Numbered from the stretch's first letter, positions 7,656 to 15,635 are shown. The stretch: 19,864 nucleotides of DNA from Thermoplasmata archaeon (GCA_021845325.1 JAKBRR010000006.1:1-19864), one strand, 5' to 3'. The notes: generated by a model from the sequence alone, not told the origin. Program-made: numbers and translations.

Positions 7656-7898
7656 ATGACTAAATCTATATTTCATCAAGGTAAAAAACCAATCAAGAAA
7701 GCATTTCTAAAACAGGCAATAGGCCACAACGCCTTAATTGTGTATCATAGACCTGATGCTGGTGAAAGAAAATGCGGCCACTGGAATATGGATTGCTATG
7801 TGGATAGAGTTTATAGAGACTACATCTTTGTGGTGCGAAGAGAAAGAAGATGGAAATTATACACCAAATACATCATGGAGGTAGAAATCCGTGACTAA
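7656..7898 (+). CDS. Small basic hypothetical protein (80 aa)
   Basis: Unrecognised. Lys/Arg-rich throughout, with KKPIKKAFLKQAIGHNALIV near the start and VVRRERRWKLYTKYIMEVEI near the end. Two cysteines (CGHWNMDCYVD) sit in the middle, too few for a clear zinc finger. The ATG is preceded by GGAG at 7646-7649. The gene overlaps the next start by 8 bases, so the two are translationally coupled. Charge and alternating beta/alpha pattern suggest a small nucleic-acid-binding protein, but nothing more specific can be said. Confidence 0.7.
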   Translation: MTKSIFHQGKKPIKKAFLKQAIGHNALIVYHRPDAGERKCGHWNMDCYVDRVYRDYIFVVRRERRWKLYTKYIMEVEIRD

Positions 7899-9465
7899 AA
7901 TCCCCATAATAGACCTTGCGAAGGATGGTGCAATGTATTATGTAGGGTTTATATTTGACAACACAAGAAGGCAGGTTATTGCATACCCTAGATATGAAGA
8001 TATTCTCAGCGCAGTTAAAATAGCCGAAACTCAACTTGACCTTAAAGCCATTCCACTTCATGAACTAAAAGATACGGATCCTCACAACACCGTATATTAT
8101 ACAGACTCCATCTCCAGCCTTTGCACGAGTAACCGAATCAATGAAATCCAGGAAAAAATCCAAGCTAGAGGTTCGAAGTTTACGTCAAAGATACATGCGG
8201 AATACCATCCTGACCCTGAAATGATGGGAAAAGCAGACCATCGATGCCCTTATACTATTCAGAATGAGAATTACCATGGTCTGATGACACGGGATTTCTT
8301 TATTTTAATCACCACCATAAGCAAAGCTGCGTATATCCCACGAACACTATATGCCAAAAACATCCATCTTGCGTTGAATGAGGCGTATTACAAAAGAGGA
8401 GAAGATGGACAAAATGACTTTATCACCAACCCTACCTATATGAAGAGGCCCGAAGAGTTAAGCAGGGTTATGTGGAGCCAACCGGTAAATGGCTACTGGC
8501 AGGTATTCAGCGATAAGCTTCCCTTCAGGTGGTTCAAGGAAATTGATGAAAACATAATAGAGCTTCCTTCAACGCTGGAGGAATTATTGTTAAACCTCTT
8601 GAATTTAGGATTAAATCAGGATGAGAAAATCCAGATATATTCAAGGGACGCATTCCTGTCTCACTCCTATCTCCCTCAAGTGGATGGGTTTGAATACATA
8701 GATGGGCCGATTTTTGAGCATATCCCTTCTTTCAACTATCTTCCAAATTTCAAAATATCCAACACAAAGATGGAAAGGCTAAACTTGCTGGAGCAGTTGT
8801 TGGTGTTTAAGAAAATTAACAAATTAGTCAGGTTTGTAGCAGATCAGAGTGAGGGAGAGATAGCACTTCTTTTGAATGAAGGTTTAAATTTCTTTTTCAA
8901 AACGCTTAAAAATTACAGGTCAGGCGAAATGCAAAACATCATAAACCTCTCATTAGGACATGTGAAGGATAGTCAACGATTGGATTTCATAAATGTCATA
9001 AACCAGGGCAGAAAGAGGAAATTTGCAGATGATATCCCCATATCAGATTTGGTGTATGCGGTTATGACTGACTATTATGTCAATTACTTATCGAAAGAGC
9101 CATGGAATAGAACCACAATCATGAATTCAAAAGACGCATTTTACAGCTCTGATTTCTTCCCTAATGCCATAATATTGTTCGGAACAAACTTCCAGCTCTT
9201 TCAGGCAATACAGTTGATATCCGGCGGGAAGAAATTGAATTACCATTCTCTCAAAGGTGGAGGTATTACTTTCAAGGATAAGGAATTGGAAAGATCAATA
9301 TGCAGGATATATGTCAAGGCTCTAAAATCACTTTCTAATGTGATAACCGTTGGAAATGTTTATGTGGCAGATCCAACTTTCAATTATTGGAGCAAAACGT
9401 ATCTAGACCTATTCGATCAACTTTCAACGGAGAGTATAAATCTCGACCAAAAATCATTTGATTAG
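7891..9465 (+). CDS. Large protein of unknown function (524 aa)
   Basis: GTG start with a near-perfect Shine-Dalgarno GGAGGT at 7878-7883 (7-base spacer), overlapping the preceding gene by 8 bases. No signal peptide, membrane helix, Walker box or nuclease motif is visible. The first 130 residues are alpha/beta with a compact His/Cys/Asp patch (HAEYHPDPEMMGKADHRCPY). Residues about 220-345 are Leu-rich and helical (TLEELLLNLLNLGLNQDEK; LLEQLLVFKKINKLVRFV), and the C-terminal third is mixed alpha/beta. It is the main product of a three-gene unit that starts with a NUMOD3-like DNA-binding protein. A plasmid or virus replication or packaging function is possible but unsupported by any motif. Confidence 0.8.
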   Translation: MTKIPIIDLAKDGAMYYVGFIFDNTRRQVIAYPRYEDILSAVKIAETQLDLKAIPLHELKDTDPHNTVYYTDSISSLCTSNRINEIQEKIQARGSKFTSKIHAEYHPDPEMMGKADHRCPYTIQNENYHGLMTRDFFILITTISKAAYIPRTLYAKNIHLALNEAYYKRGEDGQNDFITNPTYMKRPEELSRVMWSQPVNGYWQVFSDKLPFRWFKEIDENIIELPSTLEELLLNLLNLGLNQDEKIQIYSRDAFLSHSYLPQVDGFEYIDGPIFEHIPSFNYLPNFKISNTKMERLNLLEQLLVFKKINKLVRFVADQSEGEIALLLNEGLNFFFKTLKNYRSGEMQNIINLSLGHVKDSQRLDFINVINQGRKRKFADDIPISDLVYAVMTDYYVNYLSKEPWNRTTIMNSKDAFYSSDFFPNAIILFGTNFQLFQAIQLISGGKKLNYHSLKGGGITFKDKELERSICRIYVKALKSLSNVITVGNVYVADPTFNYWSKTYLDLFDQLSTESINLDQKSFD

Positions 9466-9644
9466 AAAGATTTTGTCTAGACTTCTAAGCAATATTATCT
9501 ACCTCTGTCTCTGTTGTATATAATATATTATTACCTAGAAATTCGATAAAAACCATTGCTGCATAAAGAAATTTTTCGAAGATTTATACTCTCACTGTTT
9601 TTCGTCAGCCACAAATGAAATATTCCATTTTAAACCACTACAAG

Positions 9645-9659
9645 GGCTGCGAAGCAGCC
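9645..9659 (+). repeat. Perfect hairpin GGCTGC-GAA-GCAGCC
   Basis: A 6-base perfect inverted repeat with a GAA loop. It lies about 55 bases downstream of a TATA-like box in a region without a long gene, and a second hairpin follows at 9681-9717. Confidence 0.45.
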
Positions 9660-9680
9660 AATTCGATGAGGTTTTGAATT

Positions 9681-9717
9681 CGTCTGTCGTTGACTCTTCA
9701 ATTTCAAGAGAGAGACG
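9681..9717 (+). repeat. Two-part stem-loop
   Basis: CGTCT (9681-9685) pairs with AGACG (9713-9717) outside, and CTCTT (9694-9698) pairs with AAGAG (9706-9710) inside around a 7-base loop. The two stems are separated by an asymmetric internal loop. With the hairpin just upstream it could belong to one structured transcript. Confidence 0.3.
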
Positions 9718-10077
9718 TAGATAGTAGACATGTCATCCTATTTCTGCCAGTGAATACCTGATTGAATTATTCACAATTCATATAATATCCTGGTTTGCTT
9801 TCATTTTATGTTTAAATATAATCAATTAACCTACCTCTCCAAAATGCAACCATGAGCTCCTAGGAAAATCATTTGGAAGAACATTGGGATAGACTGCTTT
9901 GCAATTTTCTCAATAAGAAGGCCATAAAGAAGGCATTTGTATTTATATATAACAGAGATGCACATTCTTAACTTGGAAAGAAGGCTCTCAATCTGTCTTT
10001 GAATGAACTGTATTGACCGATAAGTCTAGGTAAAATCGTGTATTTTACGATACTTCAGTAAACTCTCTATGTAAACA

Positions 10078-10085
10078 TTTAAATA
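10078..10085 (+). promoter_or_regulatory. TATA-like box of the AbrB-like operon
   Basis: TTTAAATA is centred about 24 bases before the in-frame GTG at 10106. It overlaps the upstream ATG at 10085, which therefore should not be in the mRNA. Confidence 0.5.
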
Positions 10086-10105
10086 TGTCGATATTTTTAT
10101 TTTAT

Positions 10106-10429
10106 GTGCCAGAAGAAATTGAAGGCAGAGAACTGTCAGCGAGGTTCAGGCAGGGTCAGCTATATATCCCAAAATTTTACAGGGATATGTTTGACATCAA
10201 GGAGGGTGACTATTTCGTCCTAGAAGTGGTAAAACATTCTCATGCAAAGATTAAGTATAAGCCAATCCAGAATAATAGCATACCAAAGAAAGAAAAGAAA
10301 TCATTTTCAAATTCACAACCTCCACTAACGGTTCCAAACCTTAATGATGACAGTGATTTTCCATCACCCTCCAAAAGATTTTTAAACGGGAATTACGACG
10401 AAGAAACTCCTTGGAAGGAAGAAGAATGA
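10106..10429 (+). CDS. AbrB/SpoVT-like DNA-binding protein with acidic tail (107 aa)
   Basis: Residues 9-42 from the GTG match the swapped-hairpin AbrB pattern: ELSARFRQGQLYIPKFYRDM, then DIKEGDYFVLEVV. This corresponds to the family form 'G-x-hydrophobic-x-IP-K-x-(I/Y)-R ... I-K-x-G-D'. Such proteins dimerise and bind DNA as regulators or antitoxins. The remaining 60 residues are a disordered tail, first basic (IPKKEKK) then acidic (DDSDF; DEETPWKEEE). I prefer GTG 10106 over ATG 10085 because the TATA-like box lies on that ATG, and the extra residues (MSIFLFY) are hydrophobic and atypical of AbrB N-termini. It overlaps the next gene by ATGA, so it is the first gene of a three-gene operon. 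It may regulate that operon. Confidence 0.75.
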   Translation: MPEEIEGRELSARFRQGQLYIPKFYRDMFDIKEGDYFVLEVVKHSHAKIKYKPIQNNSIPKKEKKSFSNSQPPLTVPNLNDDSDFPSPSKRFLNGNYDEETPWKEEE

Positions 10430-10704
10430 ATGCACTTTCAAGGTTCGGACTTCTTCTCATATCAGGTTCCGCTATTGGGATATTAGTGCTGAAGGGTTTG
10501 GTGAAGTACCATCTGTTCCTGAATACGTGGTTGTATACTGATTTATCGTCTTTGGCCATCATGTTTGGGTTTATTGTCGCTATTGCTGTGATCCTGTTGT
10601 TGAACCCATTCATGAAAAATCTTCTCATTCTGCTTGCCGTCTTTCTTTTCACCATAGGTCTAGTTTATGTTTTCATCGTACCAGTCTATTTAGAAGGTGT
10701 TTGA
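10426..10704 (+). CDS. Small membrane protein with three predicted helices (92 aa)
   Basis: The ATG overlaps the upstream stop (ATGA) and follows the purine-rich sequence GGAAGGAAG. Three hydrophobic segments are visible: FGLLLISGSAIGILVL, SLAIMFGFIVAIAVILLL and LLILLAVFLFTIGLVYVF, separated by short polar turns. There is no conserved catalytic or channel motif. Small membrane proteins beside AbrB-like genes are common on archaeal plasmids and viruses; a toxin, holin-like or superinfection role is possible but not shown. Confidence 0.75.
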   Translation: MNALSRFGLLLISGSAIGILVLKGLVKYHLFLNTWLYTDLSSLAIMFGFIVAIAVILLLNPFMKNLLILLAVFLFTIGLVYVFIVPVYLEGV

Positions 10705-10705
10705 G

Positions 10706-10870
10706 ATGGCGAGATGCAGGGTTTGCAAAAAGCGAATGGTAGTGGTCAGAGCCGTGGGGAAACTGAGAAGTGTAGAGGTGGGCCATTATTGTTTCAAATG
10801 CAAGAGGCTAGTCCAGAATAAAGAGAATGTAAAGGCGCATGAAGTAAAGGAAGATGATGAAATAATTTAG
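10706..10870 (+). CDS. 54-residue zinc-ribbon protein
   Basis: A short gene starting 1 base after the preceding stop, with GGTG upstream as a weak ribosome-binding site. The protein has two CxxC knuckles, CRVC (C4, C7) and CFKC (C29, C32), separated by a basic beta segment (KKRMVVVRAVGKLRS). It ends in an acidic tail (HEVKEDDEII). This is a typical four-cysteine zinc ribbon, likely binding nucleic acid or protein. It closes the AbrB-like/membrane-protein operon, and a terminator-like hairpin follows at 10950-10979. Confidence 0.75.
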   Translation: MARCRVCKKRMVVVRAVGKLRSVEVGHYCFKCKRLVQNKENVKAHEVKEDDEII

Positions 10871-10949
10871 TTTTAATGTCATGAACTGCTATTTTCCAGC
10901 TTCTTGGAATACAAATGTGTTGGAAACCCTTTAGAAAATCGATTGAGAC

Positions 10950-10979
10950 AAAATTTGGCAGTTTTTCGAGCCAATTTTT
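10950..10979 (+). terminator. Hairpin followed by T-run after the AbrB-like operon
   Basis: AAAATTTGGC (10950-10959) pairs with GCCAATTTTT (10970-10979) in 9 of 10 positions around a 10-base loop that contains TTTTT. The 3' arm ends in a T-run, as in intrinsic termination. It lies 80 bases after the zinc-ribbon stop codon. Confidence 0.5.
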
Positions 10980-11110
10980 AATGATGTACCATTTCCACTA
11001 ATGTATACAATGATTCTCAAGGTTAAAAATTCCCTTATATTTAGGGTGTCAATTCTATTCTTAAAATATTTTTAGATAAAAGGCTGGCATCGTAATTTTG
11101 GTAATATAAA

Positions 11111-11473
11111 ATGATAGAAGAAATGATACCAGACAACCCAATATGGATAATACAACAGTCTAGATATCCACCCATTAGAACGAGTGAGGACTTCCTCAAA
11201 GCCAGGGATGATGGGAGATTTTACTCCATATATGGCGCAATAGTGAAAATTGATGAGTACAAGAATTTCAGGAGAGGCTGGGTTTGGGGAGATTACTCTC
11301 AAAAAGAAGGATGGGAGATAAATAAGGCAAACTTCGCAACTTGCTACTTGCCAGACGATGCAAGAATGGATGACATAATGCTTATGGTCGCAAAGCTAAT
11401 GCCTGGCAGAAAGGGGGAAACAGACCTTAAATACATCTGGTACCACTTAGTACCATATGAGGTCTTGAAATAA
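11111..11473 (+). CDS. Hypothetical protein (120 aa)
   Basis: Unrecognised soluble protein rich in Trp, Tyr and Asp (NPIWIIQQSRYPPIRTSED; FRRGWVWGDYSQKEGWEI). It has mixed alpha/beta character and no zinc or nuclease motif. A second in-frame ATG five codons in (at 11123) is also possible. An A/T-rich box near 11071-11080 (TTTAGATAAA) could drive it with a leader of roughly 10 bases. It stands alone between two predicted terminators. Confidence 0.65.
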   Translation: MIEEMIPDNPIWIIQQSRYPPIRTSEDFLKARDDGRFYSIYGAIVKIDEYKNFRRGWVWGDYSQKEGWEINKANFATCYLPDDARMDDIMLMVAKLMPGRKGETDLKYIWYHLVPYEVLK

Positions 11474-11486
11474 GTATGACAGGGAG

Positions 11487-11494
11487 TTTTTTTT
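11487..11494 (+). terminator. T8 tract after the 11111-11473 gene
   Basis: Eight consecutive T bases 13 bases after the stop codon, followed by a second T-rich patch near 11505-11517. This is the U-rich type of archaeal termination signal, without an obvious hairpin. Confidence 0.45.
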
Positions 11495-11706
11495 AGACTT
11501 TGGAATTTTTCCTTTTTAAAAGCAAGGGCAACTCTCTTTGCCTTTCTAGTGTCTACGGCAGTGGTTAGAGACTATTGGAAGTGTAATAAATTAGATACGG
11601 CAATTATTCTCTCAAATGCCAGAGATTAGTTCCAAACAAGGATGGGATGAAGCTGGAGGAAGAATTGATACGAAGTTTCAAAAACAACTTATTATACAGA
11701 AGATAA

Positions 11707-11714
11707 TTTATAAG
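11707..11714 (+). promoter_or_regulatory. TATA-like box of the two-nuclease operon
   Basis: TTTATAAG is centred about 24 bases before the ATG at 11735, the spacing expected for a leaderless transcript. Confidence 0.55.
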
Positions 11715-11734
11715 CGCAAACTGCTTTCCATTTT

Positions 11735-12241
11735 ATGCCTGCATCATTATACGAATCTTTAGTTAAGGAATATTTGGAAACTGAAGGCTATCTTGTTTAC
11801 AACAATCTTAAACTTTCAACCAAACAAGAAATTGATATTTTTGCGTTTTCACCTAAAAAAGATGCCATCATTGGAGAAGTCAAGGCCTCAAATCCAAATA
11901 AGAGACAAATGGAAGAAATAGCTTTAAAGTTCGACAGAGGTCCTATTGGAGAATTCCTTTTAGCCAATTACGGCGTGAGTAAATTCAAACTCGTATTTTT
12001 CTGCTGGAACATGTATGACAAAGATAAAGATATGAGAGGATATAGCAAGGAAGTTGGTTTTGATGATCTGGTGACTTATCCACAAATCATAAGGTCTTTA
12101 TTTGCTAAAGTAAAAGAAGTCAGAGATGAAGGAAAGTGGTTTTATGATATAAACCGTCCAAATACACTGCTTCTGGAAATTATCCACGATGCTCTTCTTC
12201 ATGAATCGCCCTACCTTAACAAAAAGGATTTTGAGGGATAA
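11735..12241 (+). CDS. PD-(D/E)XK-type nuclease (168 aa)
   Basis: The N-terminal half has a restriction-endonuclease-like core: helix SLYESLVKEYLETEGYLVY with E7, then QEIDIFAF with D34, then IIGEVKAS with E48-x-K50. The D...ExK arrangement and the helix before it are the hallmark of PD-(D/E)XK enzymes. The second half (VSKFKLVFFCWNMYDKDKD, and IIRSLFAKVKEVRDEGKWF) may provide specificity or dimerisation. It is probably a DNA endonuclease, since no methylase is linked to it in the operon. It may be a Holliday-junction- or repair-type nuclease or a defence nuclease. It is followed after 2 bases by a GIY-YIG nuclease, so the two proteins probably work together. Confidence 0.78.
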   Translation: MPASLYESLVKEYLETEGYLVYNNLKLSTKQEIDIFAFSPKKDAIIGEVKASNPNKRQMEEIALKFDRGPIGEFLLANYGVSKFKLVFFCWNMYDKDKDMRGYSKEVGFDDLVTYPQIIRSLFAKVKEVRDEGKWFYDINRPNTLLLEIIHDALLHESPYLNKKDFEG

Positions 12242-12243
12242 AT

Positions 12244-12702
12244 ATGAATTCCAAAGATTTACCAGAATTTAAGTCCATTTCAGATTTTGAACTGGCCTAT
12301 AACCAAGCCCCACAAAAGCCAGGAGTCTATTTGTTGAGAACAAAAGGAGGAACAATATTCCCTAGAATATTGGGTGAAACAGATATTTTGTACATTGGTA
12401 GCACTGAAAACCTTAAGAAGCGTTTCTATAGCTATAATCACCCAGGCTCGTCCCAATATACTAACCAAAAAGTCAAGAACTTTGTTGTTAACTTGGGACA
12501 TGAAGCAGAGTTTCTATGGAAGGAAGAAACTGACTCTGACAGAGCAAAGATCACTGAACACGAGTTAATTTCAAGATACCAAAGAGAGCACCATGAATTC
12601 CCCCCGTTAAATGGAGCGAGTATCCGCAAAATGAAGTTGACACTGCCTACAGAAAAACTAGAGTTCAAGGATAATATAGATATAGACATCCATAGGTCTT
12701 AA
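12244..12702 (+). CDS. GIY-YIG family nuclease (152 aa)
   Basis: The GIY-YIG signature is clear: GVYLLR (27-32), then ILYIGSTENLKKRFYSY (48-64) with the conserved R60, the probable metal-binding glutamate in EHELISRY (E107), and PPLNG (N123). These proteins cut DNA through a single metal ion and act in repair, homing or restriction. The ATG is 2 bases after the PD-(D/E)XK stop and is preceded by GAGGG. The domain fills nearly the whole protein, leaving about 20 residues at each end and no recognisable DNA-binding domain. Specificity may therefore come from the partner nuclease. Confidence 0.88.
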   Translation: MNSKDLPEFKSISDFELAYNQAPQKPGVYLLRTKGGTIFPRILGETDILYIGSTENLKKRFYSYNHPGSSQYTNQKVKNFVVNLGHEAEFLWKEETDSDRAKITEHELISRYQREHHEFPPLNGASIRKMKLTLPTEKLEFKDNIDIDIHRS

Positions 12703-12737
12703 TTCAATGTGAATCACTTCCTTAGGCCGTTTTCAGA

Positions 12738-12752
12738 TTACACTTGGTGTAA
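12738..12752. terminator. Hairpin between convergent genes
   Basis: TTACAC-TTG-GTGTAA is a perfect 6-base inverted repeat 36 bases after the GIY-YIG stop. A run of seven T bases follows on the plus strand about 20 bases later, inside the end of the opposing methylase gene. It can serve transcripts from both sides. Confidence 0.45.
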
Positions 12753-12758
12753 CGCAGT

Positions 12759-15635
12759 TCAAGGTATGACCTCTTTTTTTACTTGTGTAATTTCCTCAGA
12801 ACTGAGTCCGTATAATGCATATATCAGCTCGTTAATCTTATCCTTAAAGTCATTGATTTTTTCGAGTTCTGTCTCCGTTTTGTAACGGGCCCTCAATTCT
12901 ATTATCCTCTTTACTAGCTCTATTATTTTCTCGTAAGAGGATTTTTCCTCAGCAGTATTGAAACTGACTTTTAGGGGGAATCTGTGAACGTAAGCAGATT
13001 TCATCGTGAAATATCCGCCCCTAAGATTAGTAGAAGTTTTCATTAAGAAATACGTTAGCAAATCACTGTTTAGGATTGCCAGTATGTATTCATCTGCAAG
13101 GTTAGTTTCCTGGTTTTTCTTTACAAAATAAACAGAGTCTATAACATGGAAACCTATTGAATCCCAAGCAGCTTCTGCATGATTGGCAACTGCGGGTACT
13201 AATATTTTCTTTAGAGGCAGAGAATCATGATTTTGGGGTCTACCGTAAGTATAGAATTCTTCACCTTTGAATCGCCCCTTTTCTCTTTCCTCGAGAGCAT
13301 CCCTACATTCAACAAGATATTTCCACAGTTCTGGACTATTCTCTCTCAGAGTGATAGGACTTAACAGTTCTTTCCCGGAATATGGATAGATCAAGAGGTG
13401 GTCAATAGTTCTTATTTCGTATTGGGCAATGTCTTTCCCTTTTAGTGAAGGGCGCACATAGGTCTTTTCGATCTCTCTATATCCATCTAAATGCTTTGAG
13501 TAAATTTTGTAAAATCTTTGGTTTTCATCTATCCTTTGCACGAAAAAAACTGAATCTGCACGAGTTCCAGTACCTTGTGATAATGAGAAAAGACTACCAA
13601 ATTGAGGATACTTGGAGATTAGATTTAGAATACTTTTAGGATTCGAACTGGCTGAAGTAATATTCCAGGGTTCTATTCCGAGCTTAGAATAATCTAAGGT
13701 GCCCAACTGCCACATGTTCTTTTCACCAAAACTCTCGCCTATTGCTTTATTCTCTAAAGGACCTATGTAGTTCAGCACATTTACCTTGCTTTGCTCTTTA
13801 TTTCTTAAAAATATTAACATCGTGTAATTTGTGGCACTGCCAAATACCTGAAAAGAACCAAAATTGACTATAGCTTCCACTGACTTGTTTTTAGAAAACA
13901 ATTCTCTTGCTTTTTCTCCCATTCCTGCGTGAAGCCACTTGTTAGGCATGATATAACCTAACTTACCATTATTGGCTAACAGTCTGTGGCCTTTTTCCAA
14001 AAAACAAAGATAGATATCGAACTCCTTAAAAGCCGTTTCATAATGTGATTTGTAATATTCCCAAGTTGGAGGGTCTTCTTTCAATAATATGGATCTGACA
14101 TAGGGGGGATTCCCCAAAATTATGTCGAAGCCTCCATTCTTCATGATTTCCGGAAATTCTTCTTCCCATCTAAAGGCCTTATCGGTTACCAAATGATCAT
14201 CAATTAGGCTGTTCCCTACCTTTATATTTGTTCTTAAAATCGGCAGTCTTTGTTTGGTTTCAGAAATCTTTAGGAGCAGATTCAATTGGGCTATTTCCAC
14301 AGCCTTGCTATCTAGGTCTACCCCAAATATATTATTTTTTAGTATCTCAACCTTTCTTGAATAGAAGTGTTCTTTGCCTTCTATGTCTAATCTAGCATTC
14401 GCTATGCCCTCTTTTTCAGCCCAGTAATTCTCAAGTTCTTGGTAAGCCCGTAAAAGAAAACTACCAGAACCACAAGCAGGATCTAAAATTCTAACTTTCC
14501 TTATTTCCTCAGGCGTATGTTTCTTTAAGTATTCCCCGACGGTCTTTTTGACTATGTAATCCACAATGTATGATGGAGTGTAATATATTCCTTGCTCTTT
14601 CCTGTGGATCCTAGATTCAGAGAATTTGGCCATTTTAGGCGTTTTCTTAAGGATATAGCCTAGATATTGCTCGTAAATACTCCCTAGTGTGTCAGATGTA
14701 ATTACTGAAAAATCGTATGTATATGAACCGTCAGGAGAGTAAAGACCCTGTATCACTTCTCCAAGGGTTTCATTGCTTATTGTTAAATTCTCATATGGGC
14801 TATCTTCAAATAACTTGCTATTATAAGTAGCATCGTACTTCTTGTAAACTTCCTTAATATTTCTTAAGAGGTTGCCTTTTCCTTGTGCTGCCCATTGCCT
14901 AAAATTAGATTGAAGTTCGTTTGGCTCTAGTTCACGGTCTTCAGCGTTTCTTATGAATATGAGCCGGTCAAGAATCTTCTGAACAGCTTCATCAAGCTCT
15001 TCTTCATTCCTTATCTTTCCAGGATTGTTCTTTACGATATCTTTGCTAAGTAAAACCCTGAAATCAACGAGGTCAGAAAGGAGTTGTTTATCTACTGGAA
15101 CCTTGGTGAGACTTTTGCCCCATTCTTGAGCTTTATAGCTCAATCTATTTTTTTCAAAAGACTCTTTGCTAAGTAATTCAAGTTTATCTTTATCTTTGTC
15201 CAAGAAATCATGGGCATGTATTGTAAAGAAATGCTCTCCTTCTGGCTTGTCAGCGTTATACACAGCAAGCTGTCTGAAATTTGTGAGAACAGCCCAACTG
15301 CAGGAACTCAGCCAAGAGTAATTTATGGCCTGTTTATCATAGCCTTTTCCAAACAAAATATCTGTCTCTTTGAGACTCTTAGCTTCAAGATAGAATTTCT
15401 GCACACCATTTAGCCAGTATCCATAATCTACTCTGCCCTTAGAAATTTTTTCTTCTAAGGTGATTTGGTCATCACTCTTTTTAATCCCTCGAATGTTCCA
15501 ACCCAGTGCTTCAAACAAGGGCTCAATGAATTTGGTCTTAGTTTCTGCTTCAGTATATTTTGAGAATTCGCCCGTAGCCTCTAATTCATTAAATCTGTTC
15601 ACCAATTCCTTAATCTTATTAAATTCAATTACCAT
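12759..15635 (-). CDS. Type IIG-like restriction-modification enzyme (958 aa)
   Basis: A single-chain enzyme carrying cleavage, methylation and recognition parts. Residues about 1-165 are a nuclease domain like the N-terminal domain of type I HsdR, with D70 (RVDYGYWLNG) and E84-x-K86 (FYLEAKSL). Residues about 315-615 are an N6-adenine methylase: YYTPSYIVDYIV, SAM motif I DPACGSGSFL (385-394), FGVDLDSKAVEIAQLNLLL, and catalytic NPPY (509-512). Residues about 660-890 are a TaqI/Eco57I-like recognition domain (VRPSLKGKDIAQY; YFTMKSAYVHRFPL), followed by a helical tail. The size is usual for type IIG; BREX PglX is larger and lacks the ExK nuclease. It lies 140 bases downstream of the Argonaute stop, with its own TATA-like sequence at 15706-15718 and GTGAGG (15647-15652) before the ATG. 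It would restrict foreign DNA and mark host DNA. Confidence 0.92.
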   Translation of the reverse strand: MVIEFNKIKELVNRFNELEATGEFSKYTEAETKTKFIEPLFEALGWNIRGIKKSDDQITLEEKISKGRVDYGYWLNGVQKFYLEAKSLKETDILFGKGYDKQAINYSWLSSCSWAVLTNFRQLAVYNADKPEGEHFFTIHAHDFLDKDKDKLELLSKESFEKNRLSYKAQEWGKSLTKVPVDKQLLSDLVDFRVLLSKDIVKNNPGKIRNEEELDEAVQKILDRLIFIRNAEDRELEPNELQSNFRQWAAQGKGNLLRNIKEVYKKYDATYNSKLFEDSPYENLTISNETLGEVIQGLYSPDGSYTYDFSVITSDTLGSIYEQYLGYILKKTPKMAKFSESRIHRKEQGIYYTPSYIVDYIVKKTVGEYLKKHTPEEIRKVRILDPACGSGSFLLRAYQELENYWAEKEGIANARLDIEGKEHFYSRKVEILKNNIFGVDLDSKAVEIAQLNLLLKISETKQRLPILRTNIKVGNSLIDDHLVTDKAFRWEEEFPEIMKNGGFDIILGNPPYVRSILLKEDPPTWEYYKSHYETAFKEFDIYLCFLEKGHRLLANNGKLGYIMPNKWLHAGMGEKARELFSKNKSVEAIVNFGSFQVFGSATNYTMLIFLRNKEQSKVNVLNYIGPLENKAIGESFGEKNMWQLGTLDYSKLGIEPWNITSASSNPKSILNLISKYPQFGSLFSLSQGTGTRADSVFFVQRIDENQRFYKIYSKHLDGYREIEKTYVRPSLKGKDIAQYEIRTIDHLLIYPYSGKELLSPITLRENSPELWKYLVECRDALEEREKGRFKGEEFYTYGRPQNHDSLPLKKILVPAVANHAEAAWDSIGFHVIDSVYFVKKNQETNLADEYILAILNSDLLTYFLMKTSTNLRGGYFTMKSAYVHRFPLKVSFNTAEEKSSYEKIIELVKRIIELRARYKTETELEKINDFKDKINELIYALYGLSSEEITQVKKEVIP

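Larger units (their letters stand above)
9466..10077. other. Gene-poor stretch with TATA-like boxes, hairpins and a broken small frame
   Basis: No intact long gene is visible. Three promoter-like A/T boxes occur on the plus strand, near 9583-9588 (TTTATA), 9809-9819 (GTTTAAATATA) and 9942-9952. The first precedes an ATG at 9615 that opens only 20 codons (MKYSILNHYKGCEAANSMRF). Downstream of it are two hairpins (9645-9659 and 9681-9717). A frame from the ATG at 9852 meets a TAG at codon 4 but is then open to 9971 with a gene-like composition (NHLEEHWDRLLCNFLNKKAI), suggesting a decayed small gene. The stretch may hold an untranslated RNA, degraded genes, or a cis-acting region such as an origin. 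Confidence 0.35.

Noticed and set aside
13634..13652. Minus-strand CCAGTTCGAATCCT resembling a tRNA T-arm
   Set aside because: It lies inside the methylase reading frame (encoding SASSNPK), and no acceptor, D-arm or anticodon stem surrounds it.
12759..15635. BREX PglX methylase
   Set aside because: The protein keeps an N-terminal D...ExK nuclease domain, is shorter than typical PglX, and no other BREX gene is present.
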